This document shows, one piece after another, positions 17,503 through 27,000 of a stretch of 64,000 nucleotides of DNA. The notes under the pieces were generated by a model. The model worked only from the letters and a program-made list of their open reading frames with translations, was not told the origin of the DNA and made no database searches. A program made the position numbers and the translations under genes. The stretch comes from JAIQFL01 sp035295745 (GTDB lineage Bacteria; Acidobacteriota; Terriglobia; Bryobacterales; Bryobacteraceae), in assembly GCA_035295745.1 (NCBI GenBank), contig DATGIL010000015.1, positions 1 to 64,000 of the forward strand, in the 5' to 3' direction. Within the stretch, counting starts at the first letter, position 1, and each line of letters starts with the position of its first letter.

Positions 17503-18948
17503 TCACGCCGCGGGCGAAGTCGCCGGATATGACGATTCAGGCGCGGCAACCTGAGCATGGCGGAACGCGCGCGGGAACATCGGGCCCAAATACTGGCACA
17601 CCGGTCGATAAATCGCCTGTTCCACGATCTCCTCCTCTGTCTGGAGGGCGATGAATGCGTTGGGGAACAGGCCGCCCAGTACGACGAACAACACACCTGC
17701 TGTCAGGATCCAGCGCTCGCGCGGCAGGGCATCCGCCATCACCGTGAAGCCCGTTCGACGCTTGCCCAGGAACAGGCGCGTGAACAGGCGAAATATGCTC
17801 ACTGCATTCATTGCGGTTGCCAGCGGCAGCAGCAGCCCCGTTTGTGGGTGAGATGCAAGCGTTCCGTGAATGAGCAGGTCTTGCGAGCAGAAGCTCAGCG
17901 TCCCCGGCAGCCCGACCAGGGCCAGCCCGAAAACAACGAAGAACACGGCCAGCCGCGGAGCGTGCTCAGACAGACCAAGGTGCGTGCTGGCGGTGAGATT
18001 CTCGCCGAAACGAACCTCCAGCAACCGCAAAATTCCAAACAGGCCCATGGTGGATACGGTCACCACGAACCAGTGGACCAGCGCACCGGTAATTCCTTCC
18101 GGGGTTCCGCTCTCCAGCCCAGCCAGAATGCAGGCCGACTGGCTGAGCGCCACGAAGGCCAGCAGGCGGCGAGGCGAGTTCTCCGTCAGCGCACGAATGG
18201 CAACGTAGAGAGCAGTGGCCAGGGCGAGATACGAGAGCACGGGAAAAAGATCCTTCGCCGGGTGCGGAAAGAGCGGCATGATCAGCTTGGCAACGAGCAG
18301 TGCTCCCAGGTGGCCGTTCAATAGAAGCGCAGTGGGAATGGCCGGACCGCCCTCAGCGGCGTCCGCCACCCAGGCATGAGCGGGGCAGATTCCCTTGCGG
18401 AAGACCACCGCGAGTACGAGAAGAATGAAGACCGACGTCCCGCCAGGGCCCAGGCCCTTCAGGTGATCGATCGACATGTCGTGACCGCCCGCGGCAATCC
18501 GGCCGGTAGCGGCCGCGAGTGCGACGCAAGAGATTAGCAGGCCCACACGCGGTCGCCACGTGGCTGAGCCGAACCACTGCTCGCGGCAGAAAGGCACGGT
18601 TGTCAGTACCCAGGCGGCCAACAGAACCAGGAGATTCTTGGCGGAATAGGCCAGCAGCGTAGATCCGAGAAGAAAGAGGATTCCGGCAATCGTCCCGGGA
18701 GTGCAGTCACGCCGCGGAAGCACCAGTGTGGCTCCCAGCGTGAGGCACGAGAACAGCAGCATTAATGCTTCATTCAGGGACACAGTGGCAGGTGTGCCTC
18801 GCAGCAGAGCTCCGCTCGCCACCGCGGATAGCAACGCTGCGACGAAGCCAATCACGCGTGCGTTCTTCCGAACGAGCGCCGCCAGGGCGGCAGCGAGCCA
18901 CGGTACGACGATCGCCGTTGCGGTGAGAATCAGCGGACGGGAAGGCAT
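17503..18948 (-). CDS. NuoM/NuoN-like proton-translocating membrane subunit of a DAB-type operon
   Basis: 481 aa with about 13-14 hydrophobic segments, from ATG 18948, which overlaps the dabB-like stop as TGATG. The centre matches antiporter-like subunits of complex I and Mrp: RKGICPAHAWVADAAEGGP with Lys185 and His191, then NGHLGALLVAKLI with His213 and Lys221. The glutamate normally found in TM5 of these subunits is not seen: the segment LLVLLAAWVLTTVPF has Trp113 instead. Two-gene DAB systems have only one such subunit, so this third subunit is the unusual part. It may extend proton coupling or act as a structural partner. Confidence 0.75.
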   Translation of the reverse strand: MPSRPLILTATAIVVPWLAAALAALVRKNARVIGFVAALLSAVASGALLRGTPATVSLNEALMLLFSCLTLGATLVLPRRDCTPGTIAGILFLLGSTLLAYSAKNLLVLLAAWVLTTVPFCREQWFGSATWRPRVGLLISCVALAAATGRIAAGGHDMSIDHLKGLGPGGTSVFILLVLAVVFRKGICPAHAWVADAAEGGPAIPTALLLNGHLGALLVAKLIMPLFPHPAKDLFPVLSYLALATALYVAIRALTENSPRRLLAFVALSQSACILAGLESGTPEGITGALVHWFVVTVSTMGLFGILRLLEVRFGENLTASTHLGLSEHAPRLAVFFVVFGLALVGLPGTLSFCSQDLLIHGTLASHPQTGLLLPLATAMNAVSIFRLFTRLFLGKRRTGFTVMADALPRERWILTAGVLFVVLGGLFPNAFIALQTEEEIVEQAIYRPVCQYLGPMFPRAFRHAQVAAPESSYPATSPAA

Positions 18949-20255
18949 CAGGCGCGCCCTTGCTGCCGCGTGGAAACATGACCCAAGCCAAGGCCGTCGA
19001 GCCTTGTGAAGATCCCGGAAAGGCGCAGCACCGGTTGAATCAGCCAACGGTCGAGGATGGTATCGAGATGGCCGCGGTCCAGCGCCCAGCGGTAGAGCCA
19101 TAATTGAAGGCGCTCGGGGAACATTTCCTCCAGGTGCCTGCCGGTTGGGGACAATTCGCCGCCGACCGCGGACTGCATCTGGTGATAGTCGTGAAGCATC
19201 GATGGGGCACGCAGGAACTGTAAGGTACGCACTGTGGCGTGTCCGAGAATGTGCGCCACGGCAATGGATTTCCAGCCAACCCCAATCTCGACGAACACGA
19301 TACCCACCTGCGTCAACGATGCGTAGGCGAGCGACGTCTTGGCGTCGGCGCTGGCACGGCCGGTGATGGTCCCGTACAACGCTGTGGCCAGGCCGATGAG
19401 GACCACCGCAAGGGAGGCCAGACGAGACTCGGCGAGCATCGGCTGAACGCGGAGCAGCAGATAGGCGCCGGCATGAATCGAGATGGCGCCGTAGAATATG
19501 GCGCTGGATGGCGTAGGCCCCTCCATGGCGCGTGGCAGCCATCCGGAGAAGGGAACTTGCGCCGCCTTTCCAGCGGCCGCCAGCAGCAGAAGCATGCAGG
19601 CGATGAGCGCCCGCGACCCAGTCAGCTTGGGAAGACCGCCCACAAACACGGTGGTATTCGCCCAGTGATAGATGACGAACACACCCACCAGCAGCCCAAT
19701 ATCGCAGGCACGGTATACCGCGTAGACGCGAAGTCCGTTCTCCACGGGAGACGGCCTCTGCTGGAAGAAACCGATCAGCAAGACAGAAGTGATGCCGACG
19801 ATCTCCCATCCACCCACCAGCAGGTCGAAGGAACCGGCAGCGAAGGCCAGCAACGATCCGAACGCGAACAGATTCAGCAACAGGAAGAATCTCAAAAAGC
19901 CGCGGTCGCGATGGAGGTACGTTACAGAGAACTGGCCGATCAGTCCGGACAACAGGACTGTCATGATCAGGAACGGCAGCGAGAGGCGATCCGCCATCAG
20001 TACGAGCGGGAAGTGGTAGTCGTGAACGGCAAACCAATTGCCGAAAGTCACTACTACCGGGAGGCTTCGGGTCGGCGCGAGTGCCCGGATAATCATTACG
20101 AGCGCGAGAGCGCAGGCAGAAAAGGTCACGCCTGTAGTTCTCGATAGGATCCGTTCAGCCGGCGCCCATCCGAGAAGCCACAGCAACGCGAACACAACGA
20201 AGACCATGCCGGGCGCAAACACCACAAAGACCAGTGCGGCTTGGTAAAGGCTCAC
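18948..20255 (-). CDS. dabB: DabB-like proton-conducting subunit (NuoL/MrpA family)
   Basis: 435 aa from GTG 20255, with GGGAGG 9 bases upstream and the dabA stop 2 bases before it. About 12 membrane segments. LVGGWEIVG gives the TM5 Glu151, AAAGKAAQVPFSGWLPRAMEGPTP the Lys230 region, and AISIHAGAYLLLR has His261, all as in NuoL. In the DAB (DABs accumulate bicarbonate) system the NuoL-like DabB couples cation flow to the DabA subunit, driving CO2 hydration to bicarbonate inside the cell. Gene order dabA-dabB with adjoining ends supports the assignment. It is somewhat shorter than typical DabB proteins. Confidence 0.82.
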   Translation of the reverse strand: MSLYQAALVFVVFAPGMVFVVFALLWLLGWAPAERILSRTTGVTFSACALALVMIIRALAPTRSLPVVVTFGNWFAVHDYHFPLVLMADRLSLPFLIMTVLLSGLIGQFSVTYLHRDRGFLRFFLLLNLFAFGSLLAFAAGSFDLLVGGWEIVGITSVLLIGFFQQRPSPVENGLRVYAVYRACDIGLLVGVFVIYHWANTTVFVGGLPKLTGSRALIACMLLLLAAAGKAAQVPFSGWLPRAMEGPTPSSAIFYGAISIHAGAYLLLRVQPMLAESRLASLAVVLIGLATALYGTITGRASADAKTSLAYASLTQVGIVFVEIGVGWKSIAVAHILGHATVRTLQFLRAPSMLHDYHQMQSAVGGELSPTGRHLEEMFPERLQLWLYRWALDRGHLDTILDRWLIQPVLRLSGIFTRLDGLGLGHVSTRQQGRA

Positions 20256-20257
20256 GG

Positions 20258-23116
20258 TTATCGGCCTCCCGCGCAGGGTTGAATCCACGCCATCGGGAGA
20301 TGCTCGAGTTTTCCGCGATACCACTCGGCGGAAGAAGCTACTACCGGCAGGCGTTCCACGTGCTCCGTAAATTCCTCGAAACCGCTGTCCCGATGTACGT
20401 TCACGCGCCCAGTTTCCGGGTCGATCGTGGCAATCCGAATCCAGCGATTCTCCACCAACTGCTTCAAGGAGGCGCTCGCATTGACGACGTGCATCAATCG
20501 TTCCGGTGTGGTTTCGATGACGAACAGCATACGCACGGGTTCGTGGATCTCGACCATTTGCCAGGGCAATCCGGTGCGCAGGTCGCTGGCGTGTCCGTCC
20601 ATGACGCCAACAAGACCGGTGACGTTATGCGGGAGTTTGGTGCCGCAGCCGTATCGATCGTTGTCCACGAAGGAGAAGTAGTATTCCAGACTGATGCCTG
20701 CGCAGACCGGAACAGCGGCTGACAGAAGTGAGGCGAGGCTCTGATTGCCGGAGTCTTGATCCGCGTCGTAGGAAACCAGAAACGATCGACGGTCGAGGAA
20801 TAGGCCGCGTGTGAGGCTGCGGCGGCCAACGATGCAAACGGCATTGGTGCAATGCCCATACTCAGGCCGCGGTTCGGCCAGGTGTTCACTGCGTTCTTCT
20901 ACATGCCGGAGAGCGGCGTCGGGCCGCACATCGGCGGGACAAGATTCGAATCGGCGGGCTCGCTCGTGGGCGTTACGGGCACGGGCACTGTCGAGCGACT
21001 CGCGGATACGTTCGAGGTCAGCGCGATGCGTTTCGGGCAGCGATTCCAGGTCGTATAATTCCACTTCGTCGCTGCAGGTGTCGTGATAACCGCCGATGAA
21101 CCAGGTGTCCGGCGGAATGTCGATGGCTCTGTTCCGCAGCCGGTCACGCACTTCGGAGCGGTTCGCCATGGCCGCGAAGATGCGGGCATTGGGGCCGCCC
21201 CGGCGCCCGCCGCACGCCCCACAATCGTGCGCCGATTCGTGTGGATTGTTCAGGCTGCTGGATCCGTGGCCGAGAATCAACACGAGGCGAGCGAAACGGC
21301 TGGTCAGGCCTGCAGGGCCCAAAACGCTGGCCACTCTTTCCGTCTTCTCCTCTGCGGCGAATCCCGTCAAGAGGCCGGTCATGGCGCCTTGGGATTGCGC
21401 GGTGTTCCGCATCAGGGTCAGTTCGGTGCGAGGCTCGGGCAGGAACGCCTTGTTGATCCACTCGCGCAGTTGAGCGTAGCGCCTGGGTGCCAGCAGATTG
21501 CCGATCAGAGGAACAGCCGAAAGCAGTCCGAGCACGGTGGTCGAGAGCCAACCACGCATCAACGTCCGTGACGACACGAAGGAATTTCGCATCAGCAGTC
21601 CGAGAAACCGCCTGCGAAGGCGGCGCTGCTCCAGCAACTCGTTGTCTTCGGTTGTCGGCTGTTCGACGACTGCGTGGAGGGGCTTCACGACCACCGGGCA
21701 GAACGCGGCGCTGTGCGGGTCGTCAATACCCCTATAGTCGATCGCGACGCCAAAGTAGCCGGCCGAACTGAGGGTTTCGACTTCCGGGTCGACTTCTTCG
21801 AGCGCGCGGCGCATAGATTCCTCGCGCTCGTCAATGCAGAAGAACACCTGCGCAGCGAGAGTAGCCGGGAGACTGGACAATCCGCGGTAACTCCGATGGC
21901 TCGCCAAGCCGCGCAGGATCTGGCGTTCGTGCCAGCGTTCATAGGCGAGATGGAGGATGCGGCGCCGTTCCAGGCCGTTGCACGCCTTCACTTCGCTCAC
22001 CAACGCCGCCCAATCAGCATCGGAGCACCGATCGAGTTCGTCAGCGGAAAGCGACAGAACGCGCGCGGCATCATAGATGCGGGCCGCGCGGCTCATCCGC
22101 CGGTTCTCCTGGGTCTTCAGCGGGCTTTCCTGGACGGTCTCAGCGGCGCCCATGCGCGAGGCTACCCGCGCCATGGTCAATCTTACTGCGAGGAAATCCA
22201 GGAGCGAGCACGGTACGGATTCATGCGGCGCGAGGGTGGGATCTTCTTCGAGTCTCCGCATCAACCCCGGCCAACCAGGCAGCGCCAGCAACTCAGATTG
22301 AAGGACGCTTTCCCAATCGCCTTCCCGGAAACAGGAGGCGTCGAGGTAGTCAAACACAGTGTCGGTCGCGGAGAAGGACAGGTATTCCTGTCGCCGGAAT
22401 TCTTCGTCCAGACCGATCAGGTACTTGGGAAAGATCCCGCAGGGTTGGGACAGCAGCGTCCGGACGCTTTGGTAGAAGCCCTTTTCGCGATTCGGCATAG
22501 GCCAGTAGGCCGTACCTTGATCGAGAAACACAGAGCACAGCCGGATCAGCCAGGGGTGGATGATCTCGTCCACGGGACGTGGGTCGGCAGGTTCCTCCTC
22601 ATGCGCCACGGTGCGTGTAAAACAGGTGTCGAACAATCTACGCAGGGCTGTCTGGCGAAAATCTCTGGCCAGGTCGCCCTGCTCGAGCCGCCACTGAATC
22701 GTAGCGGCGTCAAACTCGCGAACTCCTGGGACGATCATGGCTCTGCGAAGCGAGCGGCGGCTCAACTGGGGAAAGATGAGCACGTCCGGCTCGCTGTTGA
22801 GCACCAGGTCGATATCGCCCACGCCGATGCGCCCGCGCGCCAACTCGGCTCGGTACGCCGCTTCGGCCATGTACGGTTCGGTGCCGAATATCTGCGACGC
22901 ATCGAGGACAGCTCGTTCGAAGGGCAAATTCTCGAACGAATGCAGAGTGTTGTGGTGGACGAAGACTCCGATCGGGCCTTGCATCGGAAGCAGATGTGCA
23001 GCGTGGTCAATGGCGCGGAGCAGGCGGTCCTGTCGCTCCATGGTAGATCCCCTGCGATGTGATTCGGCGTCGCGAGGGTCAGTCTGCGAAAAGGGCGAAA
23101 GGAACCCGTCCCTCAT
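20258..23116 (-). CDS. dabA: DabA-like DUF2309 protein, inorganic-carbon accumulation subunit
   Basis: 952 aa from ATG 23116, which overlaps the arsR stop as ATGA. An internal ATG at 23041 (MERQDRLLRAIDHAAHLL) with AGGGGA upstream is a credible alternative start. DUF2309 (YbcC/UPF0753) proteins are the DabA subunits with a beta-carbonic-anhydrase-like zinc site. The expected ligands are visible: FFCIDE with Cys427 and Asp429, GHGS with His617, and HDCGACGG with Cys632; the His-to-Cys spacing of 15 equals that in characterised DabA2. FVHHNTLHSFENLPF is the conserved N-terminal motif. It likely converts CO2 to bicarbonate, energised by the membrane partner(s) encoded downstream. Confidence 0.9.
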   Translation of the reverse strand: MRDGFLSPFSQTDPRDAESHRRGSTMERQDRLLRAIDHAAHLLPMQGPIGVFVHHNTLHSFENLPFERAVLDASQIFGTEPYMAEAAYRAELARGRIGVGDIDLVLNSEPDVLIFPQLSRRSLRRAMIVPGVREFDAATIQWRLEQGDLARDFRQTALRRLFDTCFTRTVAHEEEPADPRPVDEIIHPWLIRLCSVFLDQGTAYWPMPNREKGFYQSVRTLLSQPCGIFPKYLIGLDEEFRRQEYLSFSATDTVFDYLDASCFREGDWESVLQSELLALPGWPGLMRRLEEDPTLAPHESVPCSLLDFLAVRLTMARVASRMGAAETVQESPLKTQENRRMSRAARIYDAARVLSLSADELDRCSDADWAALVSEVKACNGLERRRILHLAYERWHERQILRGLASHRSYRGLSSLPATLAAQVFFCIDEREESMRRALEEVDPEVETLSSAGYFGVAIDYRGIDDPHSAAFCPVVVKPLHAVVEQPTTEDNELLEQRRLRRRFLGLLMRNSFVSSRTLMRGWLSTTVLGLLSAVPLIGNLLAPRRYAQLREWINKAFLPEPRTELTLMRNTAQSQGAMTGLLTGFAAEEKTERVASVLGPAGLTSRFARLVLILGHGSSSLNNPHESAHDCGACGGRRGGPNARIFAAMANRSEVRDRLRNRAIDIPPDTWFIGGYHDTCSDEVELYDLESLPETHRADLERIRESLDSARARNAHERARRFESCPADVRPDAALRHVEERSEHLAEPRPEYGHCTNAVCIVGRRSLTRGLFLDRRSFLVSYDADQDSGNQSLASLLSAAVPVCAGISLEYYFSFVDNDRYGCGTKLPHNVTGLVGVMDGHASDLRTGLPWQMVEIHEPVRMLFVIETTPERLMHVVNASASLKQLVENRWIRIATIDPETGRVNVHRDSGFEEFTEHVERLPVVASSAEWYRGKLEHLPMAWIQPCAGGR

Positions 23117-23451
23117 CGACGGTGCCCTTCTGCTTCCATTTCGTCCAACATCTGAACCGATTCGTGAAGCTGTGCCTGAAAATATTGCTTCATCAGATCG
23201 AGCACTTTGATCAGAACTTTGTGCCGGAGCGAGTAAAACACCTGGTTCCCTTGTTTGCGTGTGTTGACGACTTGCCGGCTCCGCAGGATCGCCAAATGTT
23301 GGGAAACGTTGGCCTGCTCCACGCCCAAGCGCTCCTGAATGGCGCCGGCCGCCATCTCGCCGTCACGCAGAACTTCCAATATGGCGATGCGGGTGGGGTG
23401 CGCGAGCGCTTGAAAGATATTCGCCTTAAACTCCCGCAGCGAGTTCTGCAT
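23113..23451 (-). CDS. ArsR-family repressor, first gene of the dab-like operon
   Basis: 112 aa winged-helix protein: ALAHPTRIAILEVLRDGEM, then GVEQANVSQHLAILRSRQVV (recognition helix) and GNQVFYSL (wing). It contains no Cys, so the metal sites of classic ArsR/SmtB members are not evident; His/Asp/Glu sites or metal-independent control remain possible. Its stop overlaps the dabA start. A perfect inverted repeat covers its own promoter, so autoregulation of the whole operon is likely. Regulators of this kind are also found beside bicarbonate/sulfate (SulP) transporters, which fits carbon control, but the signal is unknown. Confidence 0.88.
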   Translation of the reverse strand: MQNSLREFKANIFQALAHPTRIAILEVLRDGEMAAGAIQERLGVEQANVSQHLAILRSRQVVNTRKQGNQVFYSLRHKVLIKVLDLMKQYFQAQLHESVQMLDEMEAEGHRR

Positions 23452-23457
23452 AGATCA

Positions 23458-23486
23458 AGTATATTCGATTAAACGAATATACTCAA
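23458..23486 (-). promoter_or_regulatory. Promoter and ArsR-type operator of the dab-like operon
   Basis: A perfect inverted repeat has 10-base arms AGTATATTCG (23458-23467) and CGAATATACT (23474-23483) with a 6-base centre. On the minus strand TTGAGT (23481-23486) and TATACT (23458-23463) are exactly 17 bases apart. The ATG of arsR begins 7 bases after the -10 box, at the expected transcription start. The operator fills the space between and overlaps both hexamers, so bound repressor would block polymerase. The mRNA would be leaderless. Confidence 0.8.
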
Positions 23487-23561
23487 TTTCTTTGGAGGAG
23501 TGGAACCAGCATGAGCCCTGCGCCACTTCTGCCACGGAGGCTCCCCAGCTTGCAGACGGCG

Positions 23562-23939
23562 TCACTGCGCGCGTTTGCGCTTCGACTTGGCAGGTGTGCG
23601 GCCCCGCTTTGCCTTTTGCGCCATGACAAAGCGGCGCGCTCCGCCGAGGAGATCGCGCAGCGCCTCGGGATGAACACGGGATAAGCGCACCAGCACGCAA
23701 GGATAGCCCTGGTAGTGATCCTGCAGATAGTACACATCCGGATCCGCCGAGATCAGTTCGTCGCGATGTTCGAAGTCCATGCGGACGACCAGGGTTCCCG
23801 GCTCCGCTAATTTGTGACTCGCCAGGCTGGTGAAGAACTGCCCGCCCACTTTGAAAGCGGGCGCTCCGTACGTGGTGCCTTCCTCGACTTCCGGAAAGCT
23901 CAAGGCAATCTCGCGAACCGTGTCAAACGTGGCGCTCAT
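23562..23939 (-). CDS. MmcQ/YjbR-family protein
   Basis: 125 aa. TFDTVREIALSFPEVEEGTTYGAPAFKVGGQFF and VVRMDFEHRDELISADPDVYYLQDHY are typical of the YjbR/MmcQ (double-wing, CyaY-like) family, whose members are small proteins annotated as DNA-binding but with no settled role. The C-terminus is very basic (KAKRGRTPAKSKRKRAQ), which would suit nucleic-acid binding. It stands alone between the dab-like operon and the RND pump. Confidence 0.8.
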   Translation of the reverse strand: MSATFDTVREIALSFPEVEEGTTYGAPAFKVGGQFFTSLASHKLAEPGTLVVRMDFEHRDELISADPDVYYLQDHYQGYPCVLVRLSRVHPEALRDLLGGARRFVMAQKAKRGRTPAKSKRKRAQ

Positions 23940-24001
23940 GGCCGTGACCGTTTCCCAATTCGCCAGTATCCCTCAATCCGGCCGCCTCAATCCAGCCGCG
24001 T

Positions 24002-24031
24002 TTGCTTAACGCTCCGGGACACAGGTACGAT
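24002..24031 (+). promoter_or_regulatory. Weak predicted promoter of the RND pump operon
   Basis: TTGCTT (24002-24007) and TACGAT (24026-24031) are 18 bases apart, about 50 bases before the ATG at 24084. The match to the consensus is only moderate. Confidence 0.3.
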
Positions 24032-24083
24032 AGAGGTCTCCAGCAAGATCTCGCGGCCGCGTACGCCGCAAGGACCAAGTCAT

Positions 24084-27000
24084 ATGTGGATAGTCCGGCT
24101 GGCCCTTGGCCGCCCATACACCTTCGTCGTGATGGCGATTCTCATCGCAATCCTCGGAGGCGCCGCCATCGTCAGCATGCCCGTCGATATCTTTCCTTAT
24201 ATCGACATCCCCGTCGTCAGCGTTCTGTGGGTGTACTCCGGCCTCTCGCCCGAGGAGATGGAAAAGCGCGTGGTGACGGGCTTCGAGCGGAGCCTCACCT
24301 CCAACGTTAATGACATTGAACACATCGAGTCGCAGTCGTACTCGGGTTACGCGGTCGTCAAGATTTACTTCCATCCCAACGTGAAAGTCGACATGGCCGT
24401 CGCCCAGACTACGGCGACCATGCAGACCGCGCTCCGGCAAATGCCGCCGGGAATGTTTCCGGCCAACATTCTCAAGTACGATGCCTCGAGCGTGCCGATT
24501 CTGCAACTCGGCCTTTCCAGCAAGACCCTGCGCGAGCAGGAGATCTTCGATATCGGCAACAACTTCATCCGCACGCCGCTCGGCACGGTACAGGGCGCTT
24601 CGGTCTCGTATCCGTTCGGCGGAAAACAGCGCGCAGTCATGGTGGATTTAAATCTGGAAGACCTGTACGCCAAGCAACTCTCGCCGATCGACGTCTCGAA
24701 CGCCCTGAACCTGCAGAATCTGATTCTTCCCGCGGGCACCGCCAAACTTGCGCGAACCGAGTACCAGGTGCAAGTCAACAGCAGCCCGATCGAGATGAAG
24801 GATCTGAACGATCTGCCCATCAAGACCGTGAACGGCGCGACGGTATACATCAAGGATGTGGCCCAGGTGCGCGACGGCTTTCAGGTGCAGAACAACATTG
24901 TTCGCACCAATGGCTCGCGCGGGGTCTTGATTACCGTGACTCGCAATGGAAAGGCCTCTACGCTCTCCATCGTCAACGCGGTCAAGGCTGAGCTGCCCCG
25001 GATCCTCGCCAATGTGCCGCCGGAATTGAACGTTACCGCTTTGGCGGATCAGTCGGTGTTCGTGCGCGCCTCCATCGAAGGAGTCTTGCGCGAGGCGCTG
25101 ATCGCCGCGGGGCTCACCGGGCTGATGATTCTGCTGTTTCTGGGAAGCTGGCGCAGCACGCTGATTGTATGCATCTCGATCCCGCTTTCAATTCTTACGT
25201 CGCTATGCTTTTTGAGCCTCCTGGGCGAGACCATCAACGTGATGACGCTGGGCGGACTGGCACTGGCGGTCGGAATTCTGGTGGACGATGCCACGGTGGA
25301 AATTGAGAATACCCATCGCAACATCGCGATGAAGAAGCCGCTGGTCACGGCGGTGCTGGATGGCGCGTCACAGATCGCCGTGCCCACCTTCGTCGCCACG
25401 ATTTCAATCTGCATCGTCTTCGTGCCCGTCCTGCTGCTCACCGGGACGGCGCGATACCTGTTTACACCGCTGGCGATGGCCGTGGTGTTCGCCATGCTGG
25501 CATCGTATCTGCTCTCGCGTACGCTGGTTCCCACCATGATGGCGTACCTGTTGGAATCGGAAATGGCATCGACGAAGCGGCGGATGAGCCTTTTCGAGCG
25601 CGGGCATCATCTCTTCAATCACGTGTTCGAGGCGCTGCGCTTCCGGTACATGGGCCTGCTGGATTGGGCGCTGCACCACAGAGGACGCACGCTGGCGGCG
25701 TTCGGGCTGTTCTTTGGCGCCTCGCTTTTCCTGGGGTTTTTGGTGGGCGAGGACTTTTTCCCAGCCGTGGATTCCGGCCAGATGCGGCTGCATGCGCGCG
25801 GTCCCGCAGGCATGCGGATCGAGGAGACGGAGGTGCGCTTTTCGGACCTGGAGCGCGAGATTCGCTCGGTGATTCCGCCTGAGGAACTCGACATGGTGAT
25901 CGACAATATCGGGATTCCGAACAGTTGGCCGGCGATTGCGCAGGGCGATATTCCGACGATCTCCAGCGCCGATGGCGAGATTCTGATTTCGCTGAACAAG
26001 GAGAAGCACGCTCCGACCCGCGATTACGAGGTCGCGTTGCGAAAACGGCTGCGGGAACATTTTCCGGACATGACGTTCTTCTTCCAGCCGGCCAATATCA
26101 CCAGCCAGATTCTGAATTTCGGACTGCCCGCCCCCATCGACTTACAGGTTGTCGGGCGCAACGCCGAGGCCAATTACAAAATTGCGCAGAAAATGGCGCA
26201 GCGCATCGCGCACATTCCGGGAGCGGCCGACGTGCATATTCACCAGGTGGCCGACCAGCCGGTGATTCGGCTCAACGTGGATCGTGCGAAGGCTTCGCAG
26301 ATGGGGCTGACCGAGCGTGATGTCACCAGCAGCATGCTGATTTCGCTGAGCGGAAACGGAACCGTGGCGCCGAGTTTCTGGATGAACTGGAACAACGGCG
26401 TGAACTACAACGTCGGCGTGCAGACGCCGCAGTATCGGCTCGATTCGCTGGACGCTCTTCTGCGCACGCCGATTTCCGCCAGCACTAACGCGGTCAACAG
26501 CACGACAGCGGGCTCCCAGGGAGGCGCCTCGACGGCGGGACTGAATTCCGTGGGCGCGTCTCCGAGCGGCTCCTCGCAGGCATACGGCAATCCGGGAGCC
26601 GCGGCCAGCAGCACCCAGATGCTCTCGAACCTGGCATCTGTGCAGCGCTCGTACATGCCCGTAATTGTCAATCACTACAACGTGTGGCCGGTGTTCGATG
26701 TCTTCGCCAACGTAGACCGGCGCGACTTGGGAGGAGTGGGCGCGGAGGTGACGAAGATCATGCGCGAGGAGGAGGCCCACCTGCCGCGCGGCACCTCGTT
26801 CACACTGCGGGGACAGGTGGACACAATGCGCTCCTCGTTTTTCCGCCTGGGCCTGGGACTCGTGTTCGCGGTGGTTCTGGTCTACTTGCTCATGACTGTG
26901 AATTTCCAATCGTGGCTTGATCCGTTCATCATTCTGATGGCGCTTCCCGGCGCGACGGCGGGCATTTTGTGGGTACTGTTTCTCACCGGCACTTCGTTCA

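Noticed and set aside
17430..17654. Coding-like fragment starting LVLLASEGGPRLEFLDL
   Set aside because: No start codon with a ribosome binding site, and after about 35 residues it becomes antisense to the NuoM-like gene. At most a small remnant of a propeller gene.
18949..20037. N-terminal extension of the NuoM-like frame
   Set aside because: It overlaps the dabB-like gene in another frame and reads as Arg/Pro-rich shadow. The TGATG junction at 18948 gives the real start.
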